A stretch of 64,000 nucleotides of DNA from Gymnogyps californianus (lineage: Eukaryota > Chordata > Aves > Accipitriformes > Cathartidae), in contig NC_059500.1 of NCBI RefSeq assembly GCF_018139145.2, positions 51,392,663 to 51,456,662 on the forward strand, read 5' to 3'. The notes below the pieces were generated by a model. That model did no database searches, was not told the DNA's origin, and was given only the letters and a program-made list of their open reading frames with translations. Both the position numbers and the translations under genes were made by a program. This document shows positions 1 to 11,723 of this stretch, one piece after another; position 1 is the stretch's first letter; each line of letters begins with the position of its first letter.

Positions 1-540
1 GAGACCCCACCTGGAGTACTGCATTCAGCTCCGGGGCTCCCCAGTACAAGAAAGACAGGGACCTGTCACAGTGGGTCCAGAGGAGGGCCATGAAAATGCT
101 CAGAGGGCTGGAACATTTCTCCTGTGAAGAAAAGCTGTGAGAGTTGAGGTTGTTCAACCTCAAGAAGAGAAGGCTCCGGGGAGACCTTATTGTGGCTTTT
201 CAATATATAAAGAGGGCTTATAAAACAGACAGAGAGAGACTTTTCACCAGGGCCTGTAGTGACAGGACAAGGGGTAATGGTTTTAAATTGAAAGATGGTA
301 GATTTAGACTGGATCTTAGGATGAAAGTTTTTATGATAAGGGTGGTGAGACATTGGAACAAGTAGCCGGAGAAGTTGTGGATGCTCCACCATTGGAAGTG
401 TTCAAGGTCAGGCTGGATGGAGCTTTGAGCAACCCGATCTAGTGAAAGATGTCCCTGCGCATGGCAGGGAGGTTAGATTAGATGATCTTTAAAGATCCCT
501 TCCAACCCAAACTATCCTATGATTCTGTGATTCTATGATA
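1..540 (+). mobile_element. CR1 LINE, 3' end (C-terminal ORF2 remnant plus 3' UTR)
   Basis: This is a non-LTR retrotransposon of the CR1 family, cut by the left edge of the window. Position 2 onward translates to a segment beginning RPHLEYCIQL, the usual C-terminal part of CR1 ORF2 beyond the reverse transcriptase core. The frame is then broken: it jumps to the 144-365 frame ([19 protein letters not shown], then [15 protein letters not shown] and RHWNK) and a TAG at 363-365 stops it, with a one-base loss just downstream compared with the other copies. There is also a TGA at 138-140. The 3' UTR follows, with the GGATGATCTT/TTCCAACCC-like block, and the element ends near 540 in the CR1 tail, two copies of a TGATTCT-type octamer. 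It is a dead fragment. The tail shows that this is the true 3' end. Confidence 0.93.
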
Positions 541-2190
541 TATAGTTTAAATGGAAGACAGTAGCACAGACCTTGAAAATATGGGCACATTTTGAAAATT
601 GTTGACCATAAACAATTCACTGATGATTAATTACAGGTCTTTGAAAAAACAGCCACAGAAGCAGGAAAAAAAACTCTGCTTTTTTCCTCTAAGAAAACAA
701 TCAGCAGCAAAGTAAGGAAGCAAAACAGAAGAGCAAGAGGATAAGACACCTGCTACCACCTTGGAAAATAACACCACTTAGGCATCTTGCAGCATATGGT
801 AGCCTCAACCTTGACTTCTAAGACTGTCAATGACCACATCAGTAAACCAGATGATCTCAGTTATGTGGTGTTGTGCACTAGCTGATGTAGAATATGATCG
901 TTAAAGGCTCATTACTGTAGTGATCATGATTGGTAGTAAGAACAAACTATTAGTACCAAGTATGCTATTAATGTGGTAGTCCAGTAAAGTTTAATTTCAA
1001 AGCTTAACACTGGCTTGATTTAACAGTCTTCCAAATGCTCCCACCACAGCAATGTCTAATTTCCTCAGTGTTATACATAAGCATACATATATATATATAT
1101 ATAGTTATACACACGTATATTTAGGAGTAAAAACAAGCATTTTGAAACACTAGTCTGGACTCCTCCTAACCTGTGGGACTTTTTATCATGCAATGAAAAA
1201 TGTTCCTCCTCTCTACAGAAACCTTTTTTTCTGTTAGAAGCAAACACGTCTGGTGTATGATATGTAACATGCAGAGATCAAGAACAATGGTTTATATGAA
1301 AACATTTGGGGACAGTGAAACAGAAATGGACAGAGGCATCAGTTTTCAAAGTAATGCAACTACTAGCTTTTGAATAGAGAGTCTTAAGTCTGACACTAGT
1401 ACTGTGTTTCTTTGCTCACCGTTATTCTACACTGGAGCAAAGGATTCTGGTTCAGAAAAAAAGAGAGACGAACTTTTTTGTGCAGCACATGATTATTGTT
1501 ATCCACTGAGAACATAAGGTCAGAGAATATGGATGTGTAAGGAACATCATTGGCTTTACTCATGGATAAAGGATAGATCAAGTGTCATTAGGGTGTGCTG
1601 GGCAAGAGAATGGTTTAGAGATATGAATGTGTGTCTGCTTTGCTGATCTTATATTAATAAGTCCACTTGTAAACTGCAGAAAATCAAGTCCCATTTGTAA
1701 CTCTTTTCCAGAATTTATTTTGCTTAAGACTGTGAAATGTTATGCAGATGATGGTCCTTTTATTGCAAGAAAATGGAAATTATCTTGGCTATTGTAAGAA
1801 AACAGTAAGAACATTACTTCAGCAACTATGTAAGACATTTTAGGTGACTACCTGCACAGTTTAATGACCTAAGTAAGAATTTGTTAATGCCTTCTTTAGA
1901 TTACAGGCTGTAATGCAGGATGGAAAATTGTGTTCCTTGCACCCTAGGGAACTCTCGGGGTTGTTTTTGTTTGTTTGTTTTAATAGAACTTTAAGTTAAT
2001 ACTTAACTTTTACACATTTTTCTTACAGCCAAGGTCTCCTTTCTTACATGGTCACATCAGAAACTCCACTATACCCAAGGATCTTGACTTGAAATTGTTG
2101 ACTTTTTTTGAAATTCACATTCTCATATGAAATGTGGATGAATATTCAATTTCTAACAAAGATGTGGTAAATTCTAAACCAACATTAGAG
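541..2190. other. AT-rich non-repeat DNA, no gene seen
   Basis: No recognisable exon or RNA gene. It contains a short (AT)n run at 1087-1103 and a TTTG run at about 1966-1983. A polypyrimidine stretch ending in an acceptor-like CTTACAG lies at about 2005-2030, but no matching donor follows before the LTR insertion. Confidence 0.6.
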
Positions 2191-2195
2191 GATGC
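2191..2195. repeat. Target site duplication, left copy (GATGC)
   Basis: The five bases immediately before the LTR's first TG are GATGC, and the same five bases follow the LTR's terminal CA at 3361-3365. A 5-bp duplication is typical of ERVL-class integration. Confidence 0.88.
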
Positions 2196-2373
2196 TGTAT
2201 GGGGTTTGTGTGGTAAGGTTTTGGTAGTGGGGGGCTACAGGGGTGGCTTCTGTGAGAAGCTGCTAGAAGCTTCCCCTATGTCTGATAAAGTTAATGCCAG
2301 TGGGTTCCAAGACGGACCTGCCGCTGGCCGAGGCCAAGCCGATCAGCAACAGTGGTAGCACCTCTGTGACAGC

Positions 2374-2380
2374 ATATTTA
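2374..2380 (+). promoter_or_regulatory. LTR TATA-like box, copy A
   Basis: ATATTTA sits about 180 bp inside the LTR, just after CTGTGACAGC, and the same motif is kept in copy B (31591-31597). It is the likely core promoter of the ancestral provirus. Current activity is unknown. Confidence 0.55.
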
Positions 2381-3168
2381 AGAAAGGGAAAAGAAGTTAC
2401 GGGGGAGCAGCAGTTGCAGCCAGAGAGAGAGGAGTGAGAATATATGAGACGAATGACTCTACAGACACCAAGGTCAGTGAAGAAGGAGGGGGAGGAGGTG
2501 CTCCAGGCGCCGGAACGGAGATTCCCCTGCAGCCTGTGGTGAAGACCATGGTGAGGCAGGCTGTCCCCATGCAGCCCACGGTCAGCAGGTCACCTGAGGT
2601 CCACGGTGGAGCAGATATCCACCTGCAGCCTGTGGAGTACCCCACGCCAGAGCAGGTGGATGCCCGAAGGACACTGTGACCCCTTGGGAAACCCGCGCTG
2701 GAGCAGGCTCCTGGCAGGACCTGTGGACCCATGGAGAGAGGAGTCCATGCTGAAGCAGGTTTGCTGGTAGGACTTGTGACCCTGCGGGGGACCCACGCTG
2801 GAGCAGCCTGTTCCTGAAGGACTGCACCCCATGGATGGGACCCATGCTGGAGCAGTTTGTGAAGAACTGTAGCCTGTGGGAAGGACTCACGTTGGAGAAG
2901 TTCATGGAGGACTGTCTCCCATGGGAGGGACCCCACGCTGGAGCAGGTGAAGAGTGTGAGGAGTCCTCCTCCTGAGGAGGAAGGAGCGGCAGAAACAACG
3001 TGTGATGAACTGACCCAAACCCCCATTCCCCGTCCCCCTGCGCCACTTGGTGGGGAGGAAGTAGAGAAAATCGGGAGTAAAGTTAAGCCCGGGAAGAAGG
3101 GAGGGGTGGGGGGAAGGTGTTTTAAGATTTGGTTTTATTTCTCATTATCCTGTTCTGATTTGACTAGT

Positions 3169-3174
3169 AATAAA
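3169..3174 (+). terminator. LTR polyadenylation signal AATAAA, copy A
   Basis: AATAAA lies in an AT-rich segment after the G-rich part of the LTR and is repeated at the same relative place in copy B. It would mark the 3' end of the R region in the former provirus. Confidence 0.55.
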
Positions 3175-3360
3175 TTAAACTAACTTTCCCCCAAGTCGAG
3201 TCTGTTTTGCCTGTGACGGTAATTGGTGAGTGACCTCCCTGTCCTTATCTCGACCCATGAGCGTTTTGTTTTATTTTCTCTCCCCTGTCCAGTTGAGGAG
3301 GGGGAGTGATAGAGCGGCTTTGGTTGGCACCTGGCATCCACCCAAGGTCAACCCACCACA

Positions 3361-3365
3361 GATGC
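3361..3365. repeat. Target site duplication, right copy (GATGC)
   Basis: Perfect match to 2191-2195 on the other side of the LTR. Confidence 0.88.
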
Positions 3366-4110
3366 TTAAATCCTTACATCTGTTAAATGTTATAGAAATG
3401 GGTCTATTGATATTCTGGACTGTTGAAACTGAAATTTAAGATAGCCATCATGTAGATATCTGTATTGACTTGTATCAGACTATTCAGATACACAGTTTAC
3501 TGGCAAATATTGTGAAGACAACAGTAATCAGACAATAAATAACTCAGAATGTCTGGGAATTTTAGACTGGATGTAAGTACTCGTTATTTTTACTTAATTC
3601 ATCTTTTTCCATGACCTAACATAGATTCTAGGAAAATCTGACAAGTGTACCTTTATGAAGTGTGTATTAATTTTGGCTTGCTTAAAGGAGGCTACTCATC
3701 ACTTTATTCTAGCTTAAACACAGAAGGGCAGGTTTTTGGTGGGGGCTGGTTTGTTTGTTTGTTTGTTTTTAAAGACTACCTGTACATTTAATGTTAGTTT
3801 TGTTATTTCTCTATATTGTAAGTCCCTCTCAGCACCAGAAATTTGTTTACTATCTGGACAGACCATAAAACAAATATGGGATTTAACTTTTGAAGGCTCA
3901 TTTTTTGAGTACAGTGAACAATGGGGCTCACCTTTTTCTAAAAAAAATCTGGAAACTTGCTTTAAGGAGTACCCTGAGACATACTGGAAAGACTGAAGGT
4001 TTGACTTTAAAAAACAACAAAAAACCACTGATAAAACACAGGGCATTTTGTACATATCCTTCTTGCAGTGAGCCTGTGCTGTGGTTTCCAACTGTTGGAA
4101 TGCAATTTAT
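3366..4110. other. AT-rich non-repeat DNA, no gene seen
   Basis: Single-copy-looking sequence between the LTR and a CR1. It contains a short TTTG run at about 3749-3770. Overlapping short open frames occur on both strands with no recognisable domain. Confidence 0.6.
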
Positions 4111-6435
4111 CATAGAATAGAATTATGGAATCGTAGAACAGTTTGGGTTGGAAGGCACCTTTAAAGGTCATCTAGTCCAGCCTTCCTGCAATGAGCAGGG
4201 ACGTCTTCAACTAGATCAGGTTGCTCAGAGGCCCGACCAACCTGACCTTGAATGTTTCCAGGGATGGGGCATCTACCACCTCTCTGGGCAACCTGTTCCA
4301 GTGCCTCACCACCCTCATCATAAAAACTTTCTTCCTTATATCTAATCTGAATCTACCCTCTTTTAGTTTAAAACCATTACCCCTTGTCCTATCGCTACAG
4401 GCCCTACTAAAAAGTCTGTTCCCATCTTTCTTATAAATCCCCTTTAAGTACTGAAAGGCTGCAACAAGGTCTCCCTGGAGCCTTCTCTTCTCCAGGCTGA
4501 ACAATTTCAATTCTCTCAGCCTTTCCTCATAGGAGACGTGTTCCAGCCCTCTGATCATTTTTGTGGCCCTCTTCTGGACCTCCTCCAACAGGTCCTTGTC
4601 TTTCCTCTACTGAGGACTCCAGAGCTGGACGCAGTACTCCAGGTGGGGTCTCATGAGAGCGGAGTAGAGGGGCAGAATTACCTCCATCAACCCACTGCCC
4701 ACACTTCTTTTCATGCAGTCCAGCGTATGGTTGGCTTTCTGGGCTGCGAGCACACATTGCCTGCTCATGTCCAGCTTTTCAACCACCAGTACCCCCAAGT
4801 CCTTCTCTGCATGGCTGCTCTCAATCCCTTCATTCCCCAGCCTGTATTGATACTGGGGGTTGCCCTGACCCAGGTGCAGGACCTCGTACTTGGCCTTGTT
4901 GAACTTCATGACTTTCACAAGGGTCCACTTCTCAAGCTTGTCCAGGTCCCTCTGAATGGCATCCCGTCCCTCAGGCATGTCAACCGCACCATTCAGCTTG
5001 GTGTCATCTTCAAATTTGCTGAGAGTTTCACTCAATCCTTCTGTCTATGTCTTTGATGAAGATATTAAACAGTACTGGTCCCCATATGGACCCCTGAGGG
5101 TCACCACTAATCACTGATCTCCATCTGAACATCGAGCCATTGACCACTACTCTCTGGATGTGATCATCCAGCCAGTTCTTTATCCAACAAAGAGTCCATC
5201 TGTCAAATCCATATCTCTCCAATTTAGAGAGGAGGAGATTGTGGGGGTTCATGTCAAAGGCCTTACAGAAGTCCAGATTGATGACATTCGTAGCTCTTCC
5301 CTTGTCCACTGATGTAGTCACTCCATTACAGAAGGCCACTAGGTTGGTCAGGCAGGACTTGCCCTTTCTGAAGCCATGCTGGCTGTCTTAAATCACTGCC
5401 CTGTCCTCCATGTGCCTTAGCATAGCTTCTAGGAGGATCTGTTCCATGATCATCCTGGGCACAGAGGTGAGGCTGACAGGTCAGTAGTTCCCAGGGTCCC
5501 CCATTCTACCCTTTTTAAAAATGGGTACAATGTTTCCCTTTTTCCAGTCACCGGGGACTTCACCTGACTGCCTTGACTTTTCAAATGTCATGGAGAGTGG
5601 CCTGGCAACTACATCAGCCAGTTCTCTAAGGACTCTGGGATGCATCTCATCAGGTCCCATAGACTTATGTACGTTCAGGTTCCCCAGGTAGTCATGAACC
5701 TGATCTTCTCTTACAGTGGGAGGGACTTTGCTCCTCCAGTTCCTGTCTTGAGGTCCATCCACTCAAGAGCTGTGGGAAGAGAGGTTGCCAGTGAAGACTG
5801 AGGCAAAAATGTTGTTGAGTACCTCAGCCTTCTCCTCCTCTGTTGTTACCAGTTTTCCAGTCTTCTTCCTCAGCAGGGTTTCACTTTCTTTGACCTTCCT
5901 TTTCTGGCTGACATACCTATAGAAGGCCTTATTATTCTTTGTGTCCCTTGCCGAGTTCAGCTCCAGCCACGCCTTGGCCTTCCTGACCCTATACCTACAC
6001 AACTAGGCAACGTCCCTATACTCTTCCCAGGATACCCGTCCCTGCTTCCACTGCCTGTGCATTTCCTCCTTGCCCTTTAGTTTGACCAGCAAGTCTTGAC
6101 TCAACCATGCTGGTCTTGTGCCTTCCTTTCCTGATTTCTTACACCTGGGCATTGAGAGTTCTTGCACTCTATGTAAAGCGTCCTTAAAGATCTGCCAGCT
6201 CTGTTCTGCTCCCTTGTCCCTGAGGGCAGTTTTCCAGTGGTTCCTATTGACTAACTCCTTGAACAGCTGGAAGTTTGTTTTCCTAAAATTCAGGGTCCTG
6301 ACTTTACTCTTCACCTGACCCATTACCCTCAGGATTGCGAACTCTACCAGTGCACGATCACTGCAGCCCAGGCTGCCTCCAATCGTGATGTCTCTGATTA
6401 GCTCACTCGCGTTGTTATCAACAGATAGCAATTTT
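4111..6435 (-). mobile_element. CR1 LINE, 5'-truncated, about 2.3 kb
   Basis: The element reads on the minus strand. Its 3' tail, a degenerate CATAGAAT-type octamer array, is at 4111-4140, followed by the conserved CR1 3' UTR (TTTGGGTTGGAAGG, TCATCTAGTCCAGCC). The coding part then runs up to about 6431. Full-length CR1 is about 4.5 kb, so this copy lost its 5' half (ORF1 and most of the endonuclease), as is usual for target-primed insertion that stopped early. The 5' junction near 6435 is estimated from loss of recognisable coding. No target duplication is visible, as expected for this family. Confidence 0.95.
4211..6431 (-). pseudogene. CR1 ORF2 remnant: end of endonuclease, reverse transcriptase and C-terminal domain
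   Basis: Transcribed right to left, the reading frame is nearly continuous. It starts at the end of the endonuclease (GGSLGCSDR at about 6380-6354) and continues through the linker into the reverse transcriptase fingers ([32 protein letters not shown]), palm motif A (LDFCKAFD), motif B ([18 protein letters not shown]) and motif C (FEDDTKL, where CR1 normally has FADD). The C-terminal region ([41 protein letters not shown]) ends at the natural TAG at 4211-4213. Five in-frame stops interrupt it: TAG 6003-6005, TGA 5763-5765, TGA 5481-5483, TAA 5388-5390 and TAG 4607-4609. There is one frameshift at about 5028-5035, from one extra base before motif C. The endonuclease SDH signature reads SDR, losing the catalytic histidine. 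The copy cannot encode an active protein. Confidence 0.93.
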
Positions 6436-9400
6436 TGTTCACCAAAAAGAGATGATTCAGACTTAGTGAACTGTGAGAAGGATCCACTTGCACAGATGTG
6501 GAATTTGGATTATTACAGGGAAGACAGTAGTACAGGAAGAGAAGCAGATAAACTATGCTAGAGACGCCATTCTCAATTTTCTAAATTCTGTTTTACATGA
6601 TATTCATATGCCTTGAAATTATAGTTAGTATTAGAATTATTCTGTGTTTAAACAATCAGTAGAAAAGTTATAACTGGTTATGTGCCTCTTTTGTTTATGT
6701 CAGGATTTTCATGAAGAGCTGGAAGAAAGAACTTTTCCTATGCTGATACCTCTTCCCAATAAGCATTAGAAATCTGTATTTCTCTTGTGATTATAAGGCA
6801 TTCAGTATTTAAGAATGCAGAGACAGTCAAAGACTCATTTATCTCTCTTAGGATTTACATGATTATCACTGAATATCCTAACCCATGTGAAATATATCAT
6901 TTTTCCCATGACTTCACAATTCAGAGCTGGCAAGTGCCTGATAAAAAAACAGCTGTCCAGTGGATCACTGTAGGAAAAATGTCCAGTTTCTTAATTATTT
7001 GTAGAAACTAAATGCCAAATACACACAAGCACAGCTGAAAGAAATCAATTTTCTATCAGAACAATGAACTGCCTGTCTTTTCCAAATCATTCACACATAT
7101 CTGTTTGATTTGTGGGATATGACACTTTAAAACAACAAAGATGAAGCAAGGCTTGTCACAGAGTGACATGATTTTCTGTAGTATGGAGAATTTTCAATGA
7201 CCTATTGATCCTGATCTGGTCTGATTGGATTTTTTTACAAATACTTTCAAATAATATCTTAATGTCACATTCTTAAATCCATATCATTAGATATCTAAAT
7301 AGCTTTTGCAGGATTTTTTATTTGTAGGGTTTTTTTTCTCTTCAAGTAAAGATATTTTAAAACATATACCTGATTAGATATCTCTCTCTCCCTGCCTGCC
7401 CACTCCCCCCCTTTACTTTGTGCTCAAATAAAAATGATGAAAAAAGGGAGAGGTCAGTAGAAAAGCCATCACCACAAAGTGAGATTTTTCATGGGATCAA
7501 GGCTAAAACTACTAGGTAATATGTTTTTGATCTGTGTTAATAAAAGTTATTTACTATCTTTAACTTGTCTTTTAAACCCAGATTCTGTTCTTGACTAGTA
7601 CAAATTTTCTTTACAGAACAGAGAACTGAGGTTCACAAATCCACTTCTTCCTTTCCCATACAGCTGCTCATATACTGAATTGATTTTGCAACAATTGTTG
7701 TCATTATGTATTTTAAAAATATGACCATAATCAAAGAGAAGTAGAAGTATATTACATAAAGGAAGATGAAATTATTTGCCTCTTGATCTGTGAAATAATG
7801 AGCAACAGAAATTGTTAAAGTTCTATCATTTACAATACTTAAAACTGATATAGGTAAAATTGCAGAGTAAGTGCGACGTGGAATATTCCTTCTCTGACAA
7901 ACAGATAGACTGGGTAGTCAAAATTGCCCCTTTTTTAATTGCAAACTTTTAGTTTTTTCTAATGACTCTCTGTTTTGATTATTGTCACAGCTGTTAACAG
8001 CTGACTCAAAGCTATTACAAATCCTTAACACCGATTTAGCCAAATGATAGACCTTAATATGATACTTGTTTTTCAATTCCAGCACAATATAGTAGACATT
8101 TTTTCCTTCATCCCATTCTTCCACTACTGCTTTCCCTACGATGTGTTCTCAATACTTCTACTTCAAGAAAAAGCAACAGAGCTGGCATTTTCAGGTGTAC
8201 ATAAAAATATGTTTGAACTTAGACCCTTTCTTTTGAAACTTGCATAGTTTTAATGAACATAAAAGTTTTCAGTTACAGCTTTGTATTACTTATTCTCCAT
8301 GAGTAATCTTAATAGTTGCCATAATCATATTTGTAATGGCTTTTAAATTAATAAGGTATTTAGCTTAAAAACATCTTTATTTATAAGATGGTAAGAAATA
8401 ATTACCTTTTACTTCTTTTAAATGGGTTCATAATTAACATTTCTAATTTTAAATTTGAAATAAATATATCAATATAAATGTAAAATGGGATTAATGAGTG
8501 CCTGATATAGGAAAAAAATATTTTCACTTCCATGATTCTTTAAGATGTTAAGATTTTCTGAATGACAAAAGCAAATCAGATTTTTGTTGTTCGTGGTGTT
8601 CCATGAGTTTGTAGACTATAAAACTCTCGTGAAAAATTAAAAAAAAACAAACCAAACAACCAGCAAAAACTAAAACAAAAACATGGAAGTTTCTAGTCTG
8701 TTCCAAAAACATGGAAGACTTTTCGTTTGCACAGCATGTGACTTTAACGCTTTATAAATGAACCAAAATTTAACCATTATTTCAATACAAATGACTTTAT
8801 TAGATCTCAAGTAAATTTATAAAGGTAATAACCATGAGAATAGGCAGCTATTTTATACTGTTTACTGTACATCCAGAAAGCTCAGCGAAATGTATATTAT
8901 AAGGTTATGACCTTGGTTTAACCTTCAAGAGTATTTAGACTCATACATCATTCCACTGATGTGAATAACATCTATTCAGCTGTCGGAAAAAGAAGACATG
9001 AGAATCATTTTCAAGACAGACCTATGGTGACTTTTGAGTATATTGCAAATAGTAGTCCAAATTCTGTTATCATCAGCAAGCAATATTTCCACTGATATTA
9101 ATAATAGCTTTGCCATAGTAAGGTATGATTCTTCAAAAGGTTCATGTAGTTAAAAATCAAGCTAAGAAACTTTCAAAGAATAAACTTTTCACATGAGGAT
9201 TTATAACTTTGTCTTCTCTGCCAGAAAATAAAATTTCTTCATTTCTAACATGTTTAATATCTCCAATTCTGTATTAAAAAAAGCTATGTGACAAGGTGTA
9301 CAGAGTAACTGAAAGATCATATGCAAACTTATGTCTTATAATATGGCCAGGGCCATAAGAGTAAACTAAGCTGGGGGAAATAGAGGAATCCTGTTATATG

Positions 9401-11723
9401 TTTAAAAAAAAAGAAAAAAAAAAAATCTGGAAAATTATCTTACTCTCAGAACTTGAAGAAGAATTTTGCCAAATTTCTTCTCTGTGTGAACTGAAAAAAC
9501 AATCATATATTCATTATCACAAGTTATGATTTTCTAAACAAATAAAACCTAATAAAGACTCTAGCCAGTCAAATGACATTTTGTTGTAATAATTTGTGAG
9601 TGCAGTGCTCAGTATACATGACGGGGCATTTAGCATATTTTTTGTGTTTATGTATTGATTCTATAGTTAGCTAAAAGGAATGGTTTGCACAGACGTGTCT
9701 TGAAAAAGTTGAAATGTACTTCTTTAACAGAAAGGATACTATCTGCTTTCACTTCACTGGGACTTGATATCTGTTACAGTTAGAAAGATCCTTTGTAGTA
9801 AAAGTTAAAAACATCATAAGATCAGAGTTTAAAGGAGTATTCAGTGTTAACAGAGCAGTCATTCATGTGTAGGCTCCTCATGTTTCTTTTCTTAATAAGG
9901 CACATTATATTCTAAAAGCCAGATCTCTTCACCTGCTTGTAAATTGGCTTAGTTCCATTCAGTCCCTAGGAAGTGTGTGCCAACCTTCAATGTTGTTAAT
10001 TTTAAATCAAGAATGGATGTCTTCCCAAAAGATTCACATTTTATTATAGATCTAGAGGAGTAACATCTGGTTGAAATGTTGCAAGTTCATAGAAAAAAAG
10101 TCTCTATAACAATTCCCTATGAGTAGAAATTATTTTGCAAGTTCTGCTCTCATTAGAAACTGGTTTGGAGCAACCGAAATGGTGCCTATGTACCAGTGTG
10201 CCTGGAGTTATGCTTTTGTTAGTCTGAGTACAACAAAGATTAATATTTCAATATAAGGGTCACAAGTAGACTCAAAAGTAAATTTTTTGGGTTGCCATAA
10301 GGGATTACTAGTAAAAATGAAGGATTTAAGTAAACTTTATGCTAGCTAATTATTTGACTTCTCTACTCCACAATATTACCACCAAATGATTCCCCCCCAT
10401 CTTACCCCCCCCCAGACCTCACTACTACAAACTGGATTTTTACACCATACAACAAGTCATTTGATACTGAGGGCTGTAGGTGGTTGTTAGCTTGGACCGG
10501 ATCTGAACTGGTAGACCAAAGTTAAAATGCTCCCATTTCTCATAGACATACCAACATAAACTCAGTAAGAATTACTTCACAACTTCCCTGATATTGCAGC
10601 AAGCTGCTGTCCGCAATGCATTAAGCTTCAGCACCCTTGAAAATCTTGATCACTATTCAGCAGTACAGTAGGAAATACTTTAGAAAAAGTGATGGCAAAA
10701 AAATGAAACAGAGATAAGAGCATGAGATCAAGGATTCTTCATGTCTCAGGAGGCCGAGAGAGTCTGAAAGAAAGTAAACGATTTCAACTAGTTTAACACA
10801 GGATCTTTGAGTTGTATACAACAGCCAGACACAGGACATTTTTTTGCTTTCATCTTGAATTCTTGTGTTTTACTGCTTACCCAGTAAAGTGGTATACCTC
10901 AAAATGATGTTATCTGGGCCGAAGTGACTCCAAAATGAAAAATTTGAAATAATGTAGATTTTTTTTTTTAAGTACTATATGTCTAACATTCTTCTTTTAC
11001 TTTGAATTTTGGAACTACTTTTCGTCAGATTTTATAATTCTGTGGAAGCTGACTGATGAATATATCTTTAACGAACAAGTTAACGCAGAAAATTACCTGA
11101 ACTTTCAACTGAATTAAAACCTCAATCTTTCTGTCAAGTAAAGTTTTCAGATCACTTAATAAATAAATAATGAATTTTTAAAATCCACAAAACTCTGCAC
11201 ATTAATTCAGTCTGATGACCAATGAGCCAAAGCTGTTTCACAGAGGCTGATCTTTAGTCCAGTTTTTGCACAGTGAAAAGGTAAAATAAACAACTCAATG
11301 AACTGAAACAGACTAAATTCTAGGAATTTGTGTTAGAGATGTTAGGCTATGGAATTTGATTGTCTTCCTCATAATATCCTAGATGACAAGATGTTCAACA
11401 GGAAATTTTAATCTGAGTTTTGCATGACCTCTTAAAAAATAAGGCAGGGGGGGAATAAACAAAACTGTTCTGTGTGTTTTCAACTACTTGAATGTGTGCA
11501 ATCTGCACATACGTTTGATTCTGAAATTGCAGATTTCATTTGAATACCTTGAGAGAATATCTAGTTCTAAATACTTTTATGGGAAAAAGTAAGTAGTATT
11601 GTGAGTATGTAGCATTGCAAAGGTATGAGCAAGATCTTAGTCCTTGGTTTATAAAAGTGGAAGCTGTACAGGGAAAGATGTGAGCAGTTAAGGAATTTGT
11701 TATTATCTCAGGTTTCTCAGGAC
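6436..11723. other. 5.3 kb AT-rich non-repeat DNA, no gene seen
   Basis: No open frame here exceeds about 75 codons and none resembles a known domain. Local low-complexity patches include an A-rich stretch at about 8636-8690, with a 14-base phrase CAAAAACATGGAAG occurring twice; an A-run at about 9402-9425; and C-runs at about 10391-10413. The texture is that of intron or gene-desert DNA. Confidence 0.6.

Larger units (their letters stand above)
2196..3360 (+). mobile_element. Solo LTR of an avian ERVL-like endogenous retrovirus, copy A
   Basis: An 1165-bp LTR begins TGTATGGGGTTTG and ends CCCACCACA, so it has the TG...CA termini of LTRs. It is flanked by a perfect GATGC duplication. A TATA-like ATATTTA lies at 2374-2380 and an AATAAA polyadenylation signal at 3169-3174, which gives the plus-strand orientation. 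Nothing proviral (gag, pol, primer binding site) flanks it, so it is a solo LTR left by recombination between two LTRs. The middle, about 2600-2950, is a degenerate tandem repeat whose GCTGGAGCAG-like core recurs every 45-52 bp. It matches copy B at 31411-32560 almost end to end, except for about 15 extra bases near 2575-2595. The class assignment rests on the 5-bp duplication and on general recall of avian families. I cannot name the subfamily. Confidence 0.9.

Noticed and set aside
2397..3046. Frames of 154-209 codons on the minus strand as a gene
   Set aside because: They lie wholly inside solo LTR copy A, antisense to it, and recur in copy B. They are kept only as an observation and are not annotated as genes.
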